Positions 1-12,263 of a DNA stretch of 64,000 nucleotides are shown here, one piece after another. The DNA is taken from assembly GCA_003586115.2 (NCBI GenBank), contig QVOM02000103.1, positions 4,875,837-4,939,836 on the forward strand, in the 5' to 3' direction. The first letter of the stretch is position 1, and each line of letters opens with the position of its first letter. The position numbers and the translations under genes are program-made. This DNA comes from Salvator merianae. Its lineage: Eukaryota; Chordata; Lepidosauria; Squamata; Teiidae. A model generated the notes under the pieces. That model was not told the DNA's origin. It saw only the letters and a list, made by a program, of their open reading frames with translations, and made no database searches.

Positions 1-80
1 ACAGTAAAAAAGAAAAAAGTGGCTTGAAAGCTACTGAGAGGTGATAGCATCTGCACACTAATGCCTGTAATTCACATTAA

Positions 81-1123
81 GGGCCTGTTCGCACTTTCCA
101 TGCTAGACTGGGCTAATTAGTCCAATCTAGCATGGAACAGACCCCATCGTGCAGACACAGTCTGCACGATGGGGCCTGAAAACAGACCCCAAGCTGGATA
201 ATGGCATTCGCCAGTGCGAATGCCATTATTCAGCCTGATGCTTGCCACACAGCGGCCAGCAAGCGTCAGGCTGCTGCCATAGCAACCAGGAGGCCCGCGC
301 GGTCATTCTAGCCCATTCTAGTGTGGAACAGACCCCATCGTGCAGACACCATCTGCACAATGAGGCCTGAAAACTTGTCTTAGGCTAGATAATGGTGTTC
401 GTGAGAGCAAACACCATCATCCATTCCTGATGTTCACCATGACAGCATCTGGCAAGCGTCTGGCTGCTGCCGTGGCGACTGCAGCAGCTCCACATGCGGG
501 CACATGCACAGTGAGCAATGGGGCCTATCCCTTGGGCTGATCACCCCAATGGGGCCAGGCAGACTCAATCAGGGCACCGCAGGCCCAGTTGGGAAGGCCC
601 AATCGTGCTACAGGAGGAAGGGGTCCAATGCACACGTGTGAGCCGCACCATCGCCGTGCACACTGTGTGGGCCTCCTGGTCACCATGGCAACGGCCTGAT
701 GTCTGCTGGCTGTTGCTGTGGCAACAGCCCTTTGCGCCTGCGATCGGGCACTGAAATGCTGGACGGGGTGCAGTGTGGCCCCATCCGGCATCTCTGACCC
801 GATGACCGCAGCGTGGGCCCGACTGGGGCCTTGCATGGGCCCATTCAGGCCCACCTGAAGGAGTAGGTCCCATTGCCCATCATGCATTGCGTGATCGCGA
901 GATCACGCATGCATGATGGGTGAGCTGATCACCCAGAAGATGGCTGCCACCGTCGTAGACAAGGTAGCTGCGAACGAATTCGGACACCTTTTTACTTATC
1001 TAGCGGTAGTAGGGATTGGCAGTGGATGAGGTCCGCTGCCGGTCGCTATGGCCGTCCTTTGGTGCGAATGCACTTGCTATTGAGCGTTCCTGACTCTCAC
1101 TAGTTACAAGTGTGAACAGGCCC
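81..1123. mobile_element. GGGCC-TIR non-autonomous DNA transposon, subfamily A (copy A1)
   Basis: The left end reads GGGCCTGTTCGCACTT and the right end reads AAGTGTGAACAGGCCC on the same strand, forming terminal inverted repeats of about 16 bases. The interior is GC-rich and carries phrases seen again in the copy at 43,591-44,564, such as CCATTCTAGYGTGGAACAGA near the left end and GTTCCTGACTCTCA near the right. The frames through it encode nothing recognisable on either strand. Flanking bases TAA and GAC do not match, so no target duplication is visible. The TIR resembles PIF/Harbinger and Tourist ends; assignment is inferred. Confidence 0.72.
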
Positions 1124-1529
1124 GACACCTATAGTTAATAGTGAGAAACTTTAAAATACCAGGGCCACTCCATCAATCCTGCAAAGAAACTGATTCTGTC
1201 AAGTCCCTCCTGTTCATCAGCTCAGAGCCATGCTGGGAGTGACAACTTCTGCCTGGTAGTCTATAGGTGGCATCCTAGTTTGCTTTTCCTTCTTGCTGTG
1301 ACTGTATCCTTAAGCTTCGACTGCAGAAGACAAACCACAGTTCTTTCAAAAATACCTTGCCAGGATGAGTGTCTGGACTTGTTGTTTTGTGCCAACTGAA
1401 CTTGAGGACTGTAGCTACCTGTGGCTACTGCTTCTGAGTGTGTGCAGGGCTGGGGTCTGGATCAACTAGCAGCCTGTAACACCTACTATTAAGCTCCTCC
1501 CCCCTGTTCCCCCCAGGGGTCAAGGACGT

Positions 1530-1599
1530 CTTTTAAGGTTTCATATTGTGAGCTGCACTGTGAGTCTTTCTAGGCCAAATGACAATATATAAATAAATC

Positions 1600-1600
<1 letters not shown>
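1530..1600 (+). repeat. LINE 3' tail fragment (L2/CR1-like)
   Basis: The segment contains GTGAGCTGCACTGTGAGTC followed by an ATATAAATAAATCA tract. This matches the general form of reptile LINE tails (TGAGCYGCCYTGAGTC...TATAAATAAAT). It leads directly into a tetranucleotide repeat, as such tails often do. The family within L2/CR1 cannot be decided from this short piece. Confidence 0.5.

Positions 1601-1648
<48 letters not shown>
1601..1648 (+). repeat. (GATA)n microsatellite
   Basis: About twelve uninterrupted GATA units directly follow a LINE-type tail. Confidence 0.97.
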
Positions 1649-3553
1649 TTTTTTAAAAGCTCTGTAATTCTTTCCTCTCCTTCTGTGCTTTTCAGGCTGT
1701 AAGAAGGGGCAAGGAAGAACTTGTATTACTTGAGTGTTGCCTTAAAATGTCTATGAATATCAAACAAAGATAGTGTAAGGTCAAGTGTCAGGAAGAATAA
1801 AATAAAAATAAAAAGAAGCTAGCAAATAGCAACTGAATGGTCCTGCCCTACATTAGGTGTTCATGATTCTTTTGGGTGAAATTAATCTCAGCCTCAGAAA
1901 GAACAAATCCACTTGAATTAAGATATAGAAATAATTTGGACAGAACAGATCAAGATTTCCAGTAGTGGTGTTGATACCTTCAGATATATTACAATATAGG
2001 CTATGGGGAAGGGGGGGGTCTAAACCGGGGGGGGGGAGAGACTTCTTTTTTCTTACAAAAACAAGTAATATTAATAGCCTAGCCTAGAAAACTATGTTCA
2101 TTTATAAAACTATAAAAAGAGGATGGGAGACACTTTGCCATGGCAATAGAAGAGAAAGACAAATAGCTTCGGTTTGGGCTCTGCCTAATTCACTCACATA
2201 AAGGCAGAGGTATGCGTGTACTCATGATGGACATACACTCTTATCAAACAGTGTGAAAGTCATAGCAATTAAGCAACAGACTTATCCTTGGTCCCCAAGC
2301 CAAAGGAGCTTGCATAGGAGCTCTGAGAAGAAAGGATGAAGACTTCCTTTATTTCATCTTAAAAGGCATTGGATGGCAGGATGGCAGGAGTTAGTTACAT
2401 TAGACAGTAACTTATTAGTAATTCCTTCTAAAGTTTAATCAAGTTCTTGTTCATTCAGACCCGAAGATATAAGTCTTTTCTCTTCTTTCTAGGGGTGTGG
2501 GCTCAAAGCTTGTTGGGGGTGGAGAATAGCACCAGGAGCTAATGGATTTTTAATGAAAATTTGCACTAGACAACAGCTAGTGAATAATTCAGTGACTCAA
2601 ACTGTCTGTGGGTAATCAAAAATGAACAACTTACAAATACATTGTCCTTCACCAAGGCAACCTTCCTCTTTTAACACTGTGGTCCCAATCCAGCTATTTA
2701 TATGCATAGAGGCTGGGAGCAGGGTAAGCAAAATTTGTACCTATCAATAGAGTGGAATTACACCCAGAAAAATCCTTGAACAAATGATAGGTAAAAATAT
2801 TGTAGTTTGAAAATGGGTTTGTCACATACCTATGTACTATCCCTAGGACAAAATGGGGGTATTTGGGCTCTTTCATTTATTTCACAGCAATAAAGCCATA
2901 ATTTGCCAGAAAATCTGTGACAAACACAGAGTCTCACCAGAGCATGGTAAATGCTATTCTACCAGTTACAATAAAATTTAAAACAAATGAGCAGTTATCT
3001 AATTTATAAGTAGTTTCCCTGTCACTTTATTTATTAGCCAAAATGTATCCACTTTCTTTCTAAGTGGAACTTGAAATGGCTAAAACAAGAGAATGTAAAT
3101 ACATCTATTCATCATGAGCACATCCATTATGTACATGTCTATCACATATACACAGTGCTATATATATTAATCTGGAATTAGATCCCACAAATTCAGGGGG
3201 ATTTAAGTAGACATGTCCATTATTGTCGTTCTTAAATAAGATACCTTATGTATTTTAAATAAGATGTGTTTATTCATCCAAATACATTAGCTAATTGTCA
3301 GATATGTATTGATACTTTCTCTAGTGAGAGATTCTCAAATGATTACAAAATGTTGAATCAAATTTACTTTGTACAAATATTAGTAAACCACCACAGTTTG
3401 CTTTTCCTTAAATGAATTAATGTTTATTTACATTTTAGATTTCAGTCCAAAAAATCTCAGGATGGCAAATCATCTGCAGAAAACATAAACTATAAAAGCC
3501 CTGTATAAAAAGCAAGTTCTAAGAATATTACTTGCTATGGAAAGAGAAAACTG

Positions 3554-3576
3554 AATCTATCTATCTATCTATCTAC
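3554..3576 (+). repeat. (ATCT)n microsatellite
   Basis: A short run of ATCT units abuts a minus-strand LINE-type tail, which mirrors the GATA tract at 1601-1648. Confidence 0.9.
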
Positions 3577-3665
3577 ATTTATGTCATGCCATATACCTGA
3601 AGGTCTCAGGTTGGGTCACAATAAAATCACTATAAAAACAGATTAGATTAGATTAAACAGTGAAA
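3577..3665 (-). repeat. LINE-type 3' tail, minus strand
   Basis: Reads ATATACCTGAAGGTCTCAGG then GGTCACAATAAAATC on the plus strand. The same phrase recurs at 53,962-54,072 (CCCAAAGGTCTCAGGGCGGG followed by TTACAACATTAAAA). The two are copies of one interspersed repeat tail in antisense. Confidence 0.6.
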
Positions 3666-3847
3666 CTGCTGTTAGGGATACACCCAAACATTTCTTGATC
3701 ACCCAAAATGAGATAAAATTCACAATATTCAACCAGTATGTCCTTTTAAAGGGTCAAATATTGGGAATCTGAGAATGTTTTAAGTCTGCTATGTCCCTAA
3801 CTAAGGCTGCATCCCCACACATAAAAAAGTGGCTTGAAAGATATTTA

Positions 3848-4252
3848 GGGCCTGTTTGCACTTAAAGCTAGTAAGTATCAGGGATGTTTACTAGTCAAGT
3901 TCCCCCACACATTGCAGAGGTCTCTGTAATCGGGAGCAGATCACTCCCAATCACTCCCAATCACTCCTAGCTGTGAAGCACTAAATCATGCTTTACAACT
4001 GTACCAGGAACAGCTGGACTGGTAAAGTGTGTTCACACCTGCTTCTGGGTGTGAATGCACAGATGTATTGGTCCGGTGTGACTGTGCCTGTGTGATGGCG
4101 GGATTGCACCTCCATGGATCAGCATTACCATCATGAATGTTGGCATTCTGTTCTAAGATCCTACAGTACAGACACTGCCCATGCTGTGGGGTCTATTCCA
4201 CCTAGGAACAGGATAATTATATTTTTCTAAGGCAGAAAGTACTAAAAGGCCC
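3848..4252 (+). mobile_element. GGGCC-TIR element, subfamily C (copy C1), TSD TTA
   Basis: Begins GGGCCTGTTTGCACTT and ends AAAAGGCCC, flanked on both sides by TTA (3845-3847 and 4253-4255). A 3 bp TTA duplication with GGGCC ends is the signature of PIF/Harbinger-type MITEs. The interior has the subfamily C phrase with CACTCCTAGCTGTGAAGCAC, shared with the copies at 6334 and 54,466. No coding content. Confidence 0.82.
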
Positions 4253-4320
4253 TTAGAGGTGGTAGCATTTGGGCCCTAACATTCCTCTCATACCTCTAAT
4301 CCACATTAAAGACCTTTGAA

Positions 4321-4404
4321 AGGGTGATTCTGCATTGACCAGTATACAAGACCAACAAAAGTATTAGGAGTCTAGTAGACTTGCTGGTCTGGTATACTGG
4401 TCAG
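4321..4404. repeat. Short inverted repeat preceding copy D1
   Basis: TGACCAGTATACAAGACCA near the left is answered by TGGTCTGGTATACTGGTCA near the right, forming a small foldback. It directly abuts copy D1, which may have inserted at or beside its right end. Confidence 0.55.
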
Positions 4405-4916
4405 TACTGTTCACACTTACGACAGTAGAACATTCTAATTAGCAGGGTTTGGACCGGTCAGGATCAGGTATAGTGAGGAGTGTTTGCTCCTGTCAGTACT
4501 GGAACGATTCGCGAGCCGATCAGCTGTGAAAGTAGTGTGACCAGGAGGAGCTGTGTCCGGACATGTGTCTGGAATGGCCACCAGGGTCCAGACCCCAAAG
4601 TCCGAACCTGGGTTCAAACCATCTGACAGTGCCTACATGGCCACGCAATCCTCGCCTTGTCACCATTCTGAACCAGGAAGTGGTGCGAATGCACCATTCC
4701 TGATCCTGACCTGATTATGCTAGTCAGCATGTAGACTACAGTTTTCATGCAAGTCAGATTCAGAAGTGCAATTTACTGCACCAGTCTTACGCAGCTTCAG
4801 GTGAGCATCAGGTGGGCTTGGGTGAGCTTCAGGGCTGGTGATTCTATTTGAAAGTGCAAAAGCACCTGACTAACGAGTGGACAGGACCATTCCTCTCACA
4901 AAGTGTGAACAGGCCC
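4405..4916 (+). mobile_element. GGGCC-TIR element, subfamily D (copy D1)
   Basis: The right end is AAGTGTGAACAGGCCC. The left end, near CTGTTCACACTTACGACAG, is degraded. Interior phrases such as GTAGAACATTCTAATTAGCA, CCGGTCAGGATCAGGTA and GGTGGGCTTGGGTGAGCTTC recur in the copy at 62,402-62,931. Left boundary is approximate. Not coding. Confidence 0.6.
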
Positions 4917-6111
4917 ACAGCCTTCCGCAATCCTACTTGCAAGTAAAATGGTGGTAGATCTTTTTAAAAAGGTCTGCTGCTGTCCTGGTTTAGATGGCCA
5001 CTGTGGGCCGCCTAGACTGGTATACAGTCTGTCCAATGCTGATGGAGCATACTAGCAGGACCATGGCCTCTCTGTTCCACACCAAAGCATGGAAAAGAGA
5101 AACCCAGAAGGGGTCTAGGTCTCTCCCTATCCTGAATTACTGGTAAGTTAGAAAGGCCCTACATCCTATCAATACAAACTCTGAAGTTAACACTTGATTA
5201 AATTTACTTGTTGGTCTTGATTGCAATGCAAAGTGAATTAGCTCTTACCAGCTATGCCCATTGGCACACTAAGCAGATTATAATGGAATTGTTAGGATTG
5301 GTCCCCTACTTGTGCTTTTTCTTTCCACGCCCTGATTCCTGAGCTTTAGAAAGAATTTTTTCACATTTTTTACCACTTCTAATAACAAAGTAGTTGCTGA
5401 GAAAAAGGCAGGGAATCGAGAAGACAAGCTGTGCTCTGAATACACATAGTAATCAATATTCAACTAACAGCAATTGGAAGCAACAAAAGACTGTGGGACA
5501 TGGAACAAGAATAGATACACAGAGTATTAAATAATAATATTGTACTTTGTCTAACACGGTTTTCAGATTCTGGCCAGAAAAATGTAATGTCCTCTCACAG
5601 TGGTTTAAAATGCTGCTTTGTGTAAGTTATTGCTAGCTATGGAAAACTAGTAAAGGTACTTTTTCTAAAGTAATTTTGTATGGCATTGCAGTTGAGAGAA
5701 ATGAAAACACTACCAGGGTGCAATGGGAGACATCTAGCTCCAGGCCAAATCCATGGGTTTGTCACTGAGCCAAGCCCTGCAAAAACGAAAACTGTTCAGA
5801 ACATTTCCAAATAAATCACTGGTAAACATTCCCTGCTGGCACTAATTGTTATTTCTGAGCACCACATTCAGATATGACTTTGCTGAAGCATTCAGCAGGT
5901 TTTGCAACCTCTGAATGTAGCAATCAGACATAATACCTTCTAGTGAGCAGCAACAAACATTTACTGTCCCCTTGTTTTACACAGCTCTATCCTGCTTTCA
6001 CTTTTGCAGGGCTGGAATCAGTGCTGTGCCCTGCTGATTAAAGGGGGTTCAGTGCAGAGCTAGATTTCCCTGCACACTTCTAGTTACCATGTTATGCAAG
6101 AGGCAACCACA
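4917..6111. other. No gene or clear repeat recognised
   Basis: AT-rich single-copy-looking sequence. The only minus-strand frame of note (5278-5463, 61 codons) has no recognisable motif and is within the length expected by chance. Confidence 0.5.
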
Positions 6112-6266
6112 TTAAAAGGTGGCATGCTTGAGGAAGCCAGCAGAAGCTGTGTGCTCATATCCTGTTGGTGGGTTTTTCTCTGCAGTGAGTTGGCCACTTT
6201 GACAGAAGATTGCTGGACTAAATAGGCTGTGGGTCTGATCCAGTAGGGCATATATTAGGTTCTTAT
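6112..6266 (-). repeat. GAACATAAGA-family retroposon, antisense copy
   Basis: On the plus strand it reads GGTCTGATCCAGTAGGGCA followed by TTAGGTTCTTATATT, and upstream GAGTTGGCCACTTTGAC. The reverse complement matches the head of the repeat at 50,822-51,020 (ATAAGAACATAAGAGGAGCC, then CTGGATCAGG). Diverged copy. The family is common in reptile genomes, but I cannot name it securely. Confidence 0.7.
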
Positions 6267-6333
6267 ATTAATCTTACCCCTGTGTTAAGATACTATATAT
6301 AAAGATAACCTGGGGCTAATATCTGGCCATCCA

Positions 6334-6836
6334 GGGCCTGTTCACAACTTCAGCTAGCGAGCATCAGGGACACACACTGGCAAAGTGGCTCCACACTTTG
6401 AAGAAACCTGCATGACCAGGAGCAGCTACAGCTGCTTCCAATCACAGCTAGCTATGGAGTCCTAATTTGTGCTCCACAGCTTTACCAGATACAGTTATCC
6501 TGCTTCTGGTGAAGTACATTCACACCCATTTCCAGGTGTGAATGCACAGCTATGCAAAGTGTGGTGGTTGCATCTGTGCAAGCATGTGATTGTGCCTGTG
6601 GGCTCCTGTGTTCTGCACAGTGCTGCTGGTCACCATGGCAGTGGTCGGATGCTTCCTGGCCATGTCATAGTGAACTTCCAGAGCAGAATACCAGTATTTG
6701 TCATGTGAATGCTGGTATGCTGCTGATATTCAAAAACAGGGACCCACAGTATGGACGGTGTCCACACTGCCGGGTCAATACCACCTTAGAATGGCATAAC
6801 TATCCTGTTGTGACATGGACAATGTGAAAAAGTCCC
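6334..6836 (+). mobile_element. GGGCC-TIR element, subfamily C (copy C2)
   Basis: Starts GGGCCTGTTCACAACTTC and ends TGTGAAAAAGTCCC. The interior shares GAGCAGCTACAGCTGCTTCC and GCTGTGCCTGTGG-like phrases with copies C1 and C6. The 3' TIR has lost bases, so the target duplication is uncertain. Open frames inside (6469-6827) are incidental. Confidence 0.65.
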
Positions 6837-6968
6837 CAGATACTGTTGGCTAAACATCCATTATTCTTAAATATCTGCTTAACACGCACACATGCACCTT
6901 TTGTCAAACAGTGTGACAATCATAGCAAGTAAGTAAAAGTCTAATCCTTTGTCCAGAAGTCAAGGGAA

Positions 6969-7501
6969 GACCCTTTCTTCATAGGCTCTTAATCCAGATT
7001 AAGGGCCTGTCTAGTAAACATTTGGGCCTCATAGATCTGCACGTTAATGCAGATCTATAAGGCCACACACACATGCTGATCCATTCTGCCTGCTTTAGGC
7101 ATAGCGTGATCCCATCCAGGGAGGTCCTGTTTAACATAACTGATAGCATTATTTAATTGGGTCTACCGGCAAGACAGTGGCCCTAATCCAGAACATGGGA
7201 GGCACGCAGAAGGTATCCCTCCCATATTTACTACTACCAGTGAACTTGTTTCATTAGTGTGCCATAGTGCACCACCAAAATGCATCTCCCAGAGTTCCAG
7301 ATGCTGAGGACATTTATTCCTGGCCTCTGGAGGTATGAGAGAGTGGCCACAAAGCTTCCATGAGCTTTGAGGGCATGTGTGGGAGTGCCATTGTGCAAAG
7401 GGCACCGATCCCACCCACTCCTTTTCATGCTCAGAATCAGTGGGCCTGGCTGTTCCAATTCCACTGATTCCAAACATGGGCCTTCCTGTGCAGAAAGGCC
7501 C
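6969..7501. mobile_element. GGGCC-TIR element, subfamily G (copy G2; ends GGGCCTTTCTGCAC)
   Basis: The right end is TGTGCAGAAAGGCC+C, and the left end near AGACCCTTTCTTCAT is a degraded inverse of it. The inner edge CTTAATCCAGATTAAGGG is shared with the copy at 49,374-49,840. The 129-codon minus-strand frame (7163-7552) crosses the element end and has no motif, so I do not call it a gene. Confidence 0.58.
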
Positions 7502-10500
7502 AAAGACTCTCTTCAGCTTGTTTTTGGGAATAATGTCTGTTACAGAAGACATTCAGTGAAATTAAACTGATGAATTTTCTGTGATTTCTATTGTACAATG
7601 TGATTTCTGCAGTGAAATGTTTTAGAGCATCACAACTGTGGTTGCAAGAGAAAAAATATTAGCCTTGGTTTGATTTTTCTGCTTTAAAGCAAGCAAAACA
7701 AATTTTATCAAAGTATTGTGCGTAAGAGAGAAAAGAAATCTAATTTTAGAATTTTTATTATCATTTCTAGGTTCTTGAAGTAAATAATGTTCTCCAGATA
7801 TATGTACAGACATTGATAATACAAAGTTTAGAATTTATTTGTACTAACTTTTGCTTTCTATGATTAGATCATTGATTCTGATGATTTATATGAAGATAAT
7901 ATTAAAGGATACTGGGTCCCTGTAAGCACAAGCAGATGTGTACAACACAGGTTATAAAAAAGAACATTCATTACAAAATAATTATAACCATACTCCATGT
8001 AGAAATTAATCATGCTGATCGAGTAGTAAGTCCCATGCTAAGTTTTCATAAAAACAAAGCTTTTAAGAGAAACTTTTAGTCTGAATTATTTAACATAAAA
8101 ATGCTAATACATAAGACTGCATTTGATTAAACTTTCTTCAGTACTGTTTTGCTATTTGATAGAGAACAATAAGTGTAGAATCAACTGAAGAACTTGGATC
8201 ATGTTTAGAAAATGTCAGTATATACTGCCCTCTTGGTTTACCAAGAAGCGAGCAAGGGTAAAAAGGAGGCAAAGTCAGATCACATAACTTCCTGCCCTCT
8301 CCATGACCTCTTTCCTTTGGCTCAAGTATTAGGAAGTTACTGCGGCAGCTGCAGGAAGCTGAAGGGGACCAAAAACAGCACTGTGGGACCAAGGTCTGCC
8401 ATCTGCTTGAGCCTGATGGGTCTGTTTCAGTACTGATGGCCACTGGAGGATACCTGCTGCTGTTGGAGAGTCCTGCTTGTGTCAGAAAGAAAGAGCGCAG
8501 TCCTGTTAATCTGACAAAGGAAGGGGAGGCTCATGAATAGGAATTGGAGTAGTCTATTCTCCGAAATGAAAATGATAGGAGGGAACTGGGAGAGGATAAT
8601 GTGCCTTCCCCCCAATGCAAATCTCATAAGCTTACATAAATATTTGTGTGTAAAAGATGGAGACAAAGTTTAGGAAGCATAAAAATAAAAGACTGGTAGC
8701 TGAAAAAAAAAGAAAGAATATAATACGGACTAATAGAGATCACACCTACACCCTTAGTAATAACAACATAGAAGATATGAACCCAAATATCATCTGGTAA
8801 ATTAGAAAGTGATTTTTAAAAAGTATTTTAGAAAAGTGGAATCTAAAATTTGCTCCTTTTCTCCCAAAATCTATATTTCCCTCTATATTTCCCTCCTTTG
8901 AAGAAAGTGGTCCCAGAAGCTAAGTGATCTGCTTATCAGGGTCCAACCTGAGGTGGTATATAAAGATAGAATCAAAGATGATGGCACCATAGAACAAGGG
9001 GAGTAGAGAACCTAAGGTCTTGCTTGTTCTTTTCAGCTATTGTCTTAAGGGAACGATGTTCCAAAAGTCATACAGGCCTAGTAGCTTTTGACACTGAACT
9101 CACCAAGCTCAGGCAAGTGAGAAAGGAGCATGAGAGGAGTGTTTTGGGGTGAGGTTCAGAATCTATAAGAAGCGTCTGACCCCAACATTGTCCAAGTTGT
9201 ATGGTTAGTGTAGCTACCCCAACTAAAGTGTTTGAGGAAATGTTATAGTAAATGCAGGAAAAGCAGTGAGCAGATCCCCTTGCATTGTTATCACCAGTTT
9301 TGATAGGAATAATAGGGCATACCCTGCCATACAATACTGCATACATGGTATATAAAGAAAGGCAGTTGATCCAACGCAGTCCAGCACTGGCACATAGGAA
9401 TGGAGTCTTCCAATGGCTGCAATAGGTGGAAGAACCAATACCAGCTTTGGTTCTTTTGTGCTTTAATTCGTAAATGCTACAATTTTGAACTTCTTAGATA
9501 TAATTTTTTTTTAAGTATTCATAATTTTTAGCAAATGATTCTCAAGTCCTTGGTAGGCATGCCAAATAGCAAGTTTCTAACATTAAATAAACGTTTGTTC
9601 AGTGATATGATGCATGCTAAACTAAGTCCTGTCTCTTTCACATCTATTTTAGGAAGGTTAAATAGTTATACAGCCCTTATTTTTCTAAATGACCTTCAAT
9701 GTAGAAATGAAAATGAAGTCCTAGAGCATGGACAAAAGCAGTTCCATGTATAGTTTTAGAAAGCATTGCCCAGTGTCTCAGAATGTTTGGTGAACTGTTC
9801 ACTGCTGGCCTAGGACAATGCATTTTTTGAAAGCATCAGTTCTCAAATGAATTTCATTGTCACATTCAGTTATGTTTTAAAGTGACATCACCCCTGTTAA
9901 CGTGACAGGTTATAATGAAAAGGAAAGGACATTTCAATAACTTGTCTTGAAACAATAATAAAAAAAAAAATGAGTGATAAATGTAAAGATATCTCTTCAT
10001 ATGAAAACAGAAAAAGCAAATGTAAAAGATGCATTGTGGATTGGTAAGTAGGTTGCAGGAATTTACCATGAAGGATTTAGAAGTCATATCCTTCAACACT
10101 TCATAGATAAAAGTATTTTCAGCTAAAGATATTTCAGAGTTTCATTCAATCTTTATTTTTAAATGAACAAACTAATTTTAATTTCTTGGACTAACACATA
10201 GATTAGAACAGTGGATCTTTTCAAACTTATGGAAAACATCTGAGAAACTCAAGCTTTCCTCTTACCCCAAGCAGGTACGTGTATTGGTTGGGATTGAAGG
10301 ATGGCAAAAGAGGGACAAAGCAACTGGAAACCTCATTTTTGTCTCCCCAACTGGACTTTGATCCACTACAAATCAAAGCATGGTTTGGAAAGATGAAAGT
10401 GAGTTCAGTGTCTTGCTCTTATCTCACTGCCCTGCCAGTCAGTCTGTAGGGTGTCATCAGGGTTGCATTAAAACTCTCATAGGCCACAAATACATTTATC

Positions 10501-11027
10501 TTTCTAGACCCCCTGTGGGTAAAACTATAACTATAATAATAATTATTGTGACGATTTTTAAAATGACAACAAATTGTGCAAAACCTTTGCCAAATATCAC
10601 AATAAAAAAGTGCTTTTATGCACACTAAAGCAAAACATGTTGTATAAGCTGCTGTTCTATTTTGCACTAGGTATAGTATATTAAATAAACTATAACCTAT
10701 ATTAGCTATAAATAAACAAATAGTAATGTATCCAAAGTGATGCAAATTAAATGTATATGAACAACTAGAATCAAGGCTGTACAGTGCTGTGAAAAAGTAC
10801 TTGACCTCTTCCTGATTTCTTTTATTTGTACATATTTGTCACATTTAATTGTTTCAGATCTTCAAACAAAAATAAGTATGAGAGAAATGAAATATTGAAA
10901 TATTCAGAAAAAGAAGAAATCAGGAAGGGAAAAAATACTTTTTCACAGCACTATACTTATCACATCCTTAGGTTGTTCCACACTCATTCAGTAGTCTGGA
11001 CCAAGTGGCTGCACTTAGGGCCTTTTC
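7502..11027. other. No gene recognised
   Basis: AT-rich, low complexity in places (poly-T near 9505, AATAATAAAAAAAAAA near 9953). No splice-flanked conserved frame, no LINE or LTR protein and no RNA gene could be recognised on either strand. Confidence 0.5.
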
Positions 11028-11410
11028 ACATTTTCCACCTTGGAATGTTTGTATCTGAAGATTCCAAAGTGAAACAGTCCCCACAGTATAGCAGTCATCT
11101 GCATTGTCAGGACTGGAACAGCCCAGAAATGGTCTTCCAGCACTCACAGTGTGAATGCTGGCTGGCCTACCATGACAGAGACAGTTGCCGGCTTCTGCCA
11201 TGGCAACTGGGGATGCAGCATAACTGCATTTTTTTTTTCTTTTTTTAGTACATACAAGTGCTATGTACCAGGAACAGTCCAGCAGCTCCCAGTACAGCTG
11301 TGGAGCACAATTTTGTAGCCACTCCCAATCTCTAGGGCTTCCACAAAATACGGAAGCACTTCACTAGTAGGTATGCAGACACTCACTAACATGTAAGTGT
11401 GAACAGGCAC
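11028..11410 (-). mobile_element. GGGCC-TIR element, subfamily C (copy C3), TSD TTA
   Basis: Begins GGGCCTTTTCACATTTTCC and ends AGTGTGAACAGGCAC, with TTA on both sides (11,025-11,027 and 11,411-11,413). Internal phrases (CAGCACTCACAGTGTGAATG, GCTGTGGAGCACAATTTTG) match subfamily C in reverse. Non-coding. Confidence 0.8.
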
Positions 11411-11785
11411 TTAGCCCACATTGGACTAGTGCAATTCCAGCCCAGAACTGTCCCAGGGTTCCCCTATTCCTATTTAGTGGTGGACCTGACCAAAGAGATC
11501 TGCAAGCAATGTCTGTTGCATGTTAGACTTTGGCCCTGCTGCATCTGGTCCAGACAAGGGTGTGGTGGTTGCAAAAACTTGTTGTGTGTGGATTGCCACT
11601 GAAGCCCCTTTTCCTAAACAATTTGCCAGATCTGTAAAACACCTGCAAGGCATAATTCCAGAAGTAAATGCAAAACACCATAATGTGGTCCATCCTCCTG
11701 TCATCAACTTCACCACATCTGGAGAGGACAATGAAATTAATCGGATGTAGAAAAATATGGACTCCTGACCACCTCAAGTCAACCC

Positions 11786-12263
11786 ATGGCTTCTCAACAG
11801 AGCTCAAGCTCCATGGAAAACACCCATGCCAGGAGAAGAACCCCATACTGGGACTCTGCTGAAACCCTGGATTTCATCAACATATGGAGGAAGAGCAGAT
11901 ACAGTCCCTATTTGGCCAGGTACATCACAACTGTGACACATTTGAGTTGGTGGCAAAGGAGATACAACAGTGTCGCCACAACAGAACAGCAGAAGAGTGC
12001 CAGGCAAAGGCAAATTTAAAAAAAAACAAAAAAACACCTTCCTTCTGGCATACCATTCTGCCCTGGTTGAGAGCCAAGATTCAGGCAATGTGCCAACATC
12101 TTGCCTATACATTGAGCAGCAAGATGCCATCTTGCAGGGCAAAGTCTCTTCAGCCTCTGCCAAACTGCCTCTTCATTCAGCACTCCCAGTGTGTCACCAG
12201 ACTCAGAAGCCATTAAGGACACCATCAATAGTTTCCCAGAGGCAGTTATGTCACTTATCTCTT
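11786..12263 (+). pseudogene. Myb/SANT-like DNA-binding protein of a PIF/Harbinger element (decayed)
   Basis: In PIF/Harbinger transposons a second protein with a Myb/SANT-like (trihelix) fold binds the element ends and helps the transposase enter the nucleus. Here the ATG at 11,786 opens a frame in which RRRTPYWDSAETLDFINIW, the first tryptophan-containing helix, appears at residues 17-35. The frame then shifts near 11,888. The next part (ELVAKEIQQC, then RTAEECQAKAN) continues in the frame of 11,884-12,216, giving the EECxxK helix typical of this family. A second shift follows an A-rich run near 12,020, after which YHSALVESQDSGNVPTS and downstream residues continue in a third frame. The gene is therefore broken by at least two indels. 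Its partner transposase lies about 1.4 kb downstream on the opposite strand. Element ends were not found with confidence. Confidence 0.68.

Larger units (their letters stand above)
1124..3847. other. Intergenic or intronic DNA, no gene seen
   Basis: AT-rich sequence without any recognisable protein frame. It holds a LINE-type tail with a GATA microsatellite near 1530-1648, two runs of G at 2011-2018 and 2027-2036, and a second LINE-type tail on the minus strand at 3577-3665. Nothing else could be identified by eye. Confidence 0.6.

Noticed and set aside
518..887. Frames of 78-120 codons on both strands at the left of the window
   Set aside because: Inside copy A1; no motif, and overlapping frames on opposite strands are typical of GC-rich non-coding sequence.
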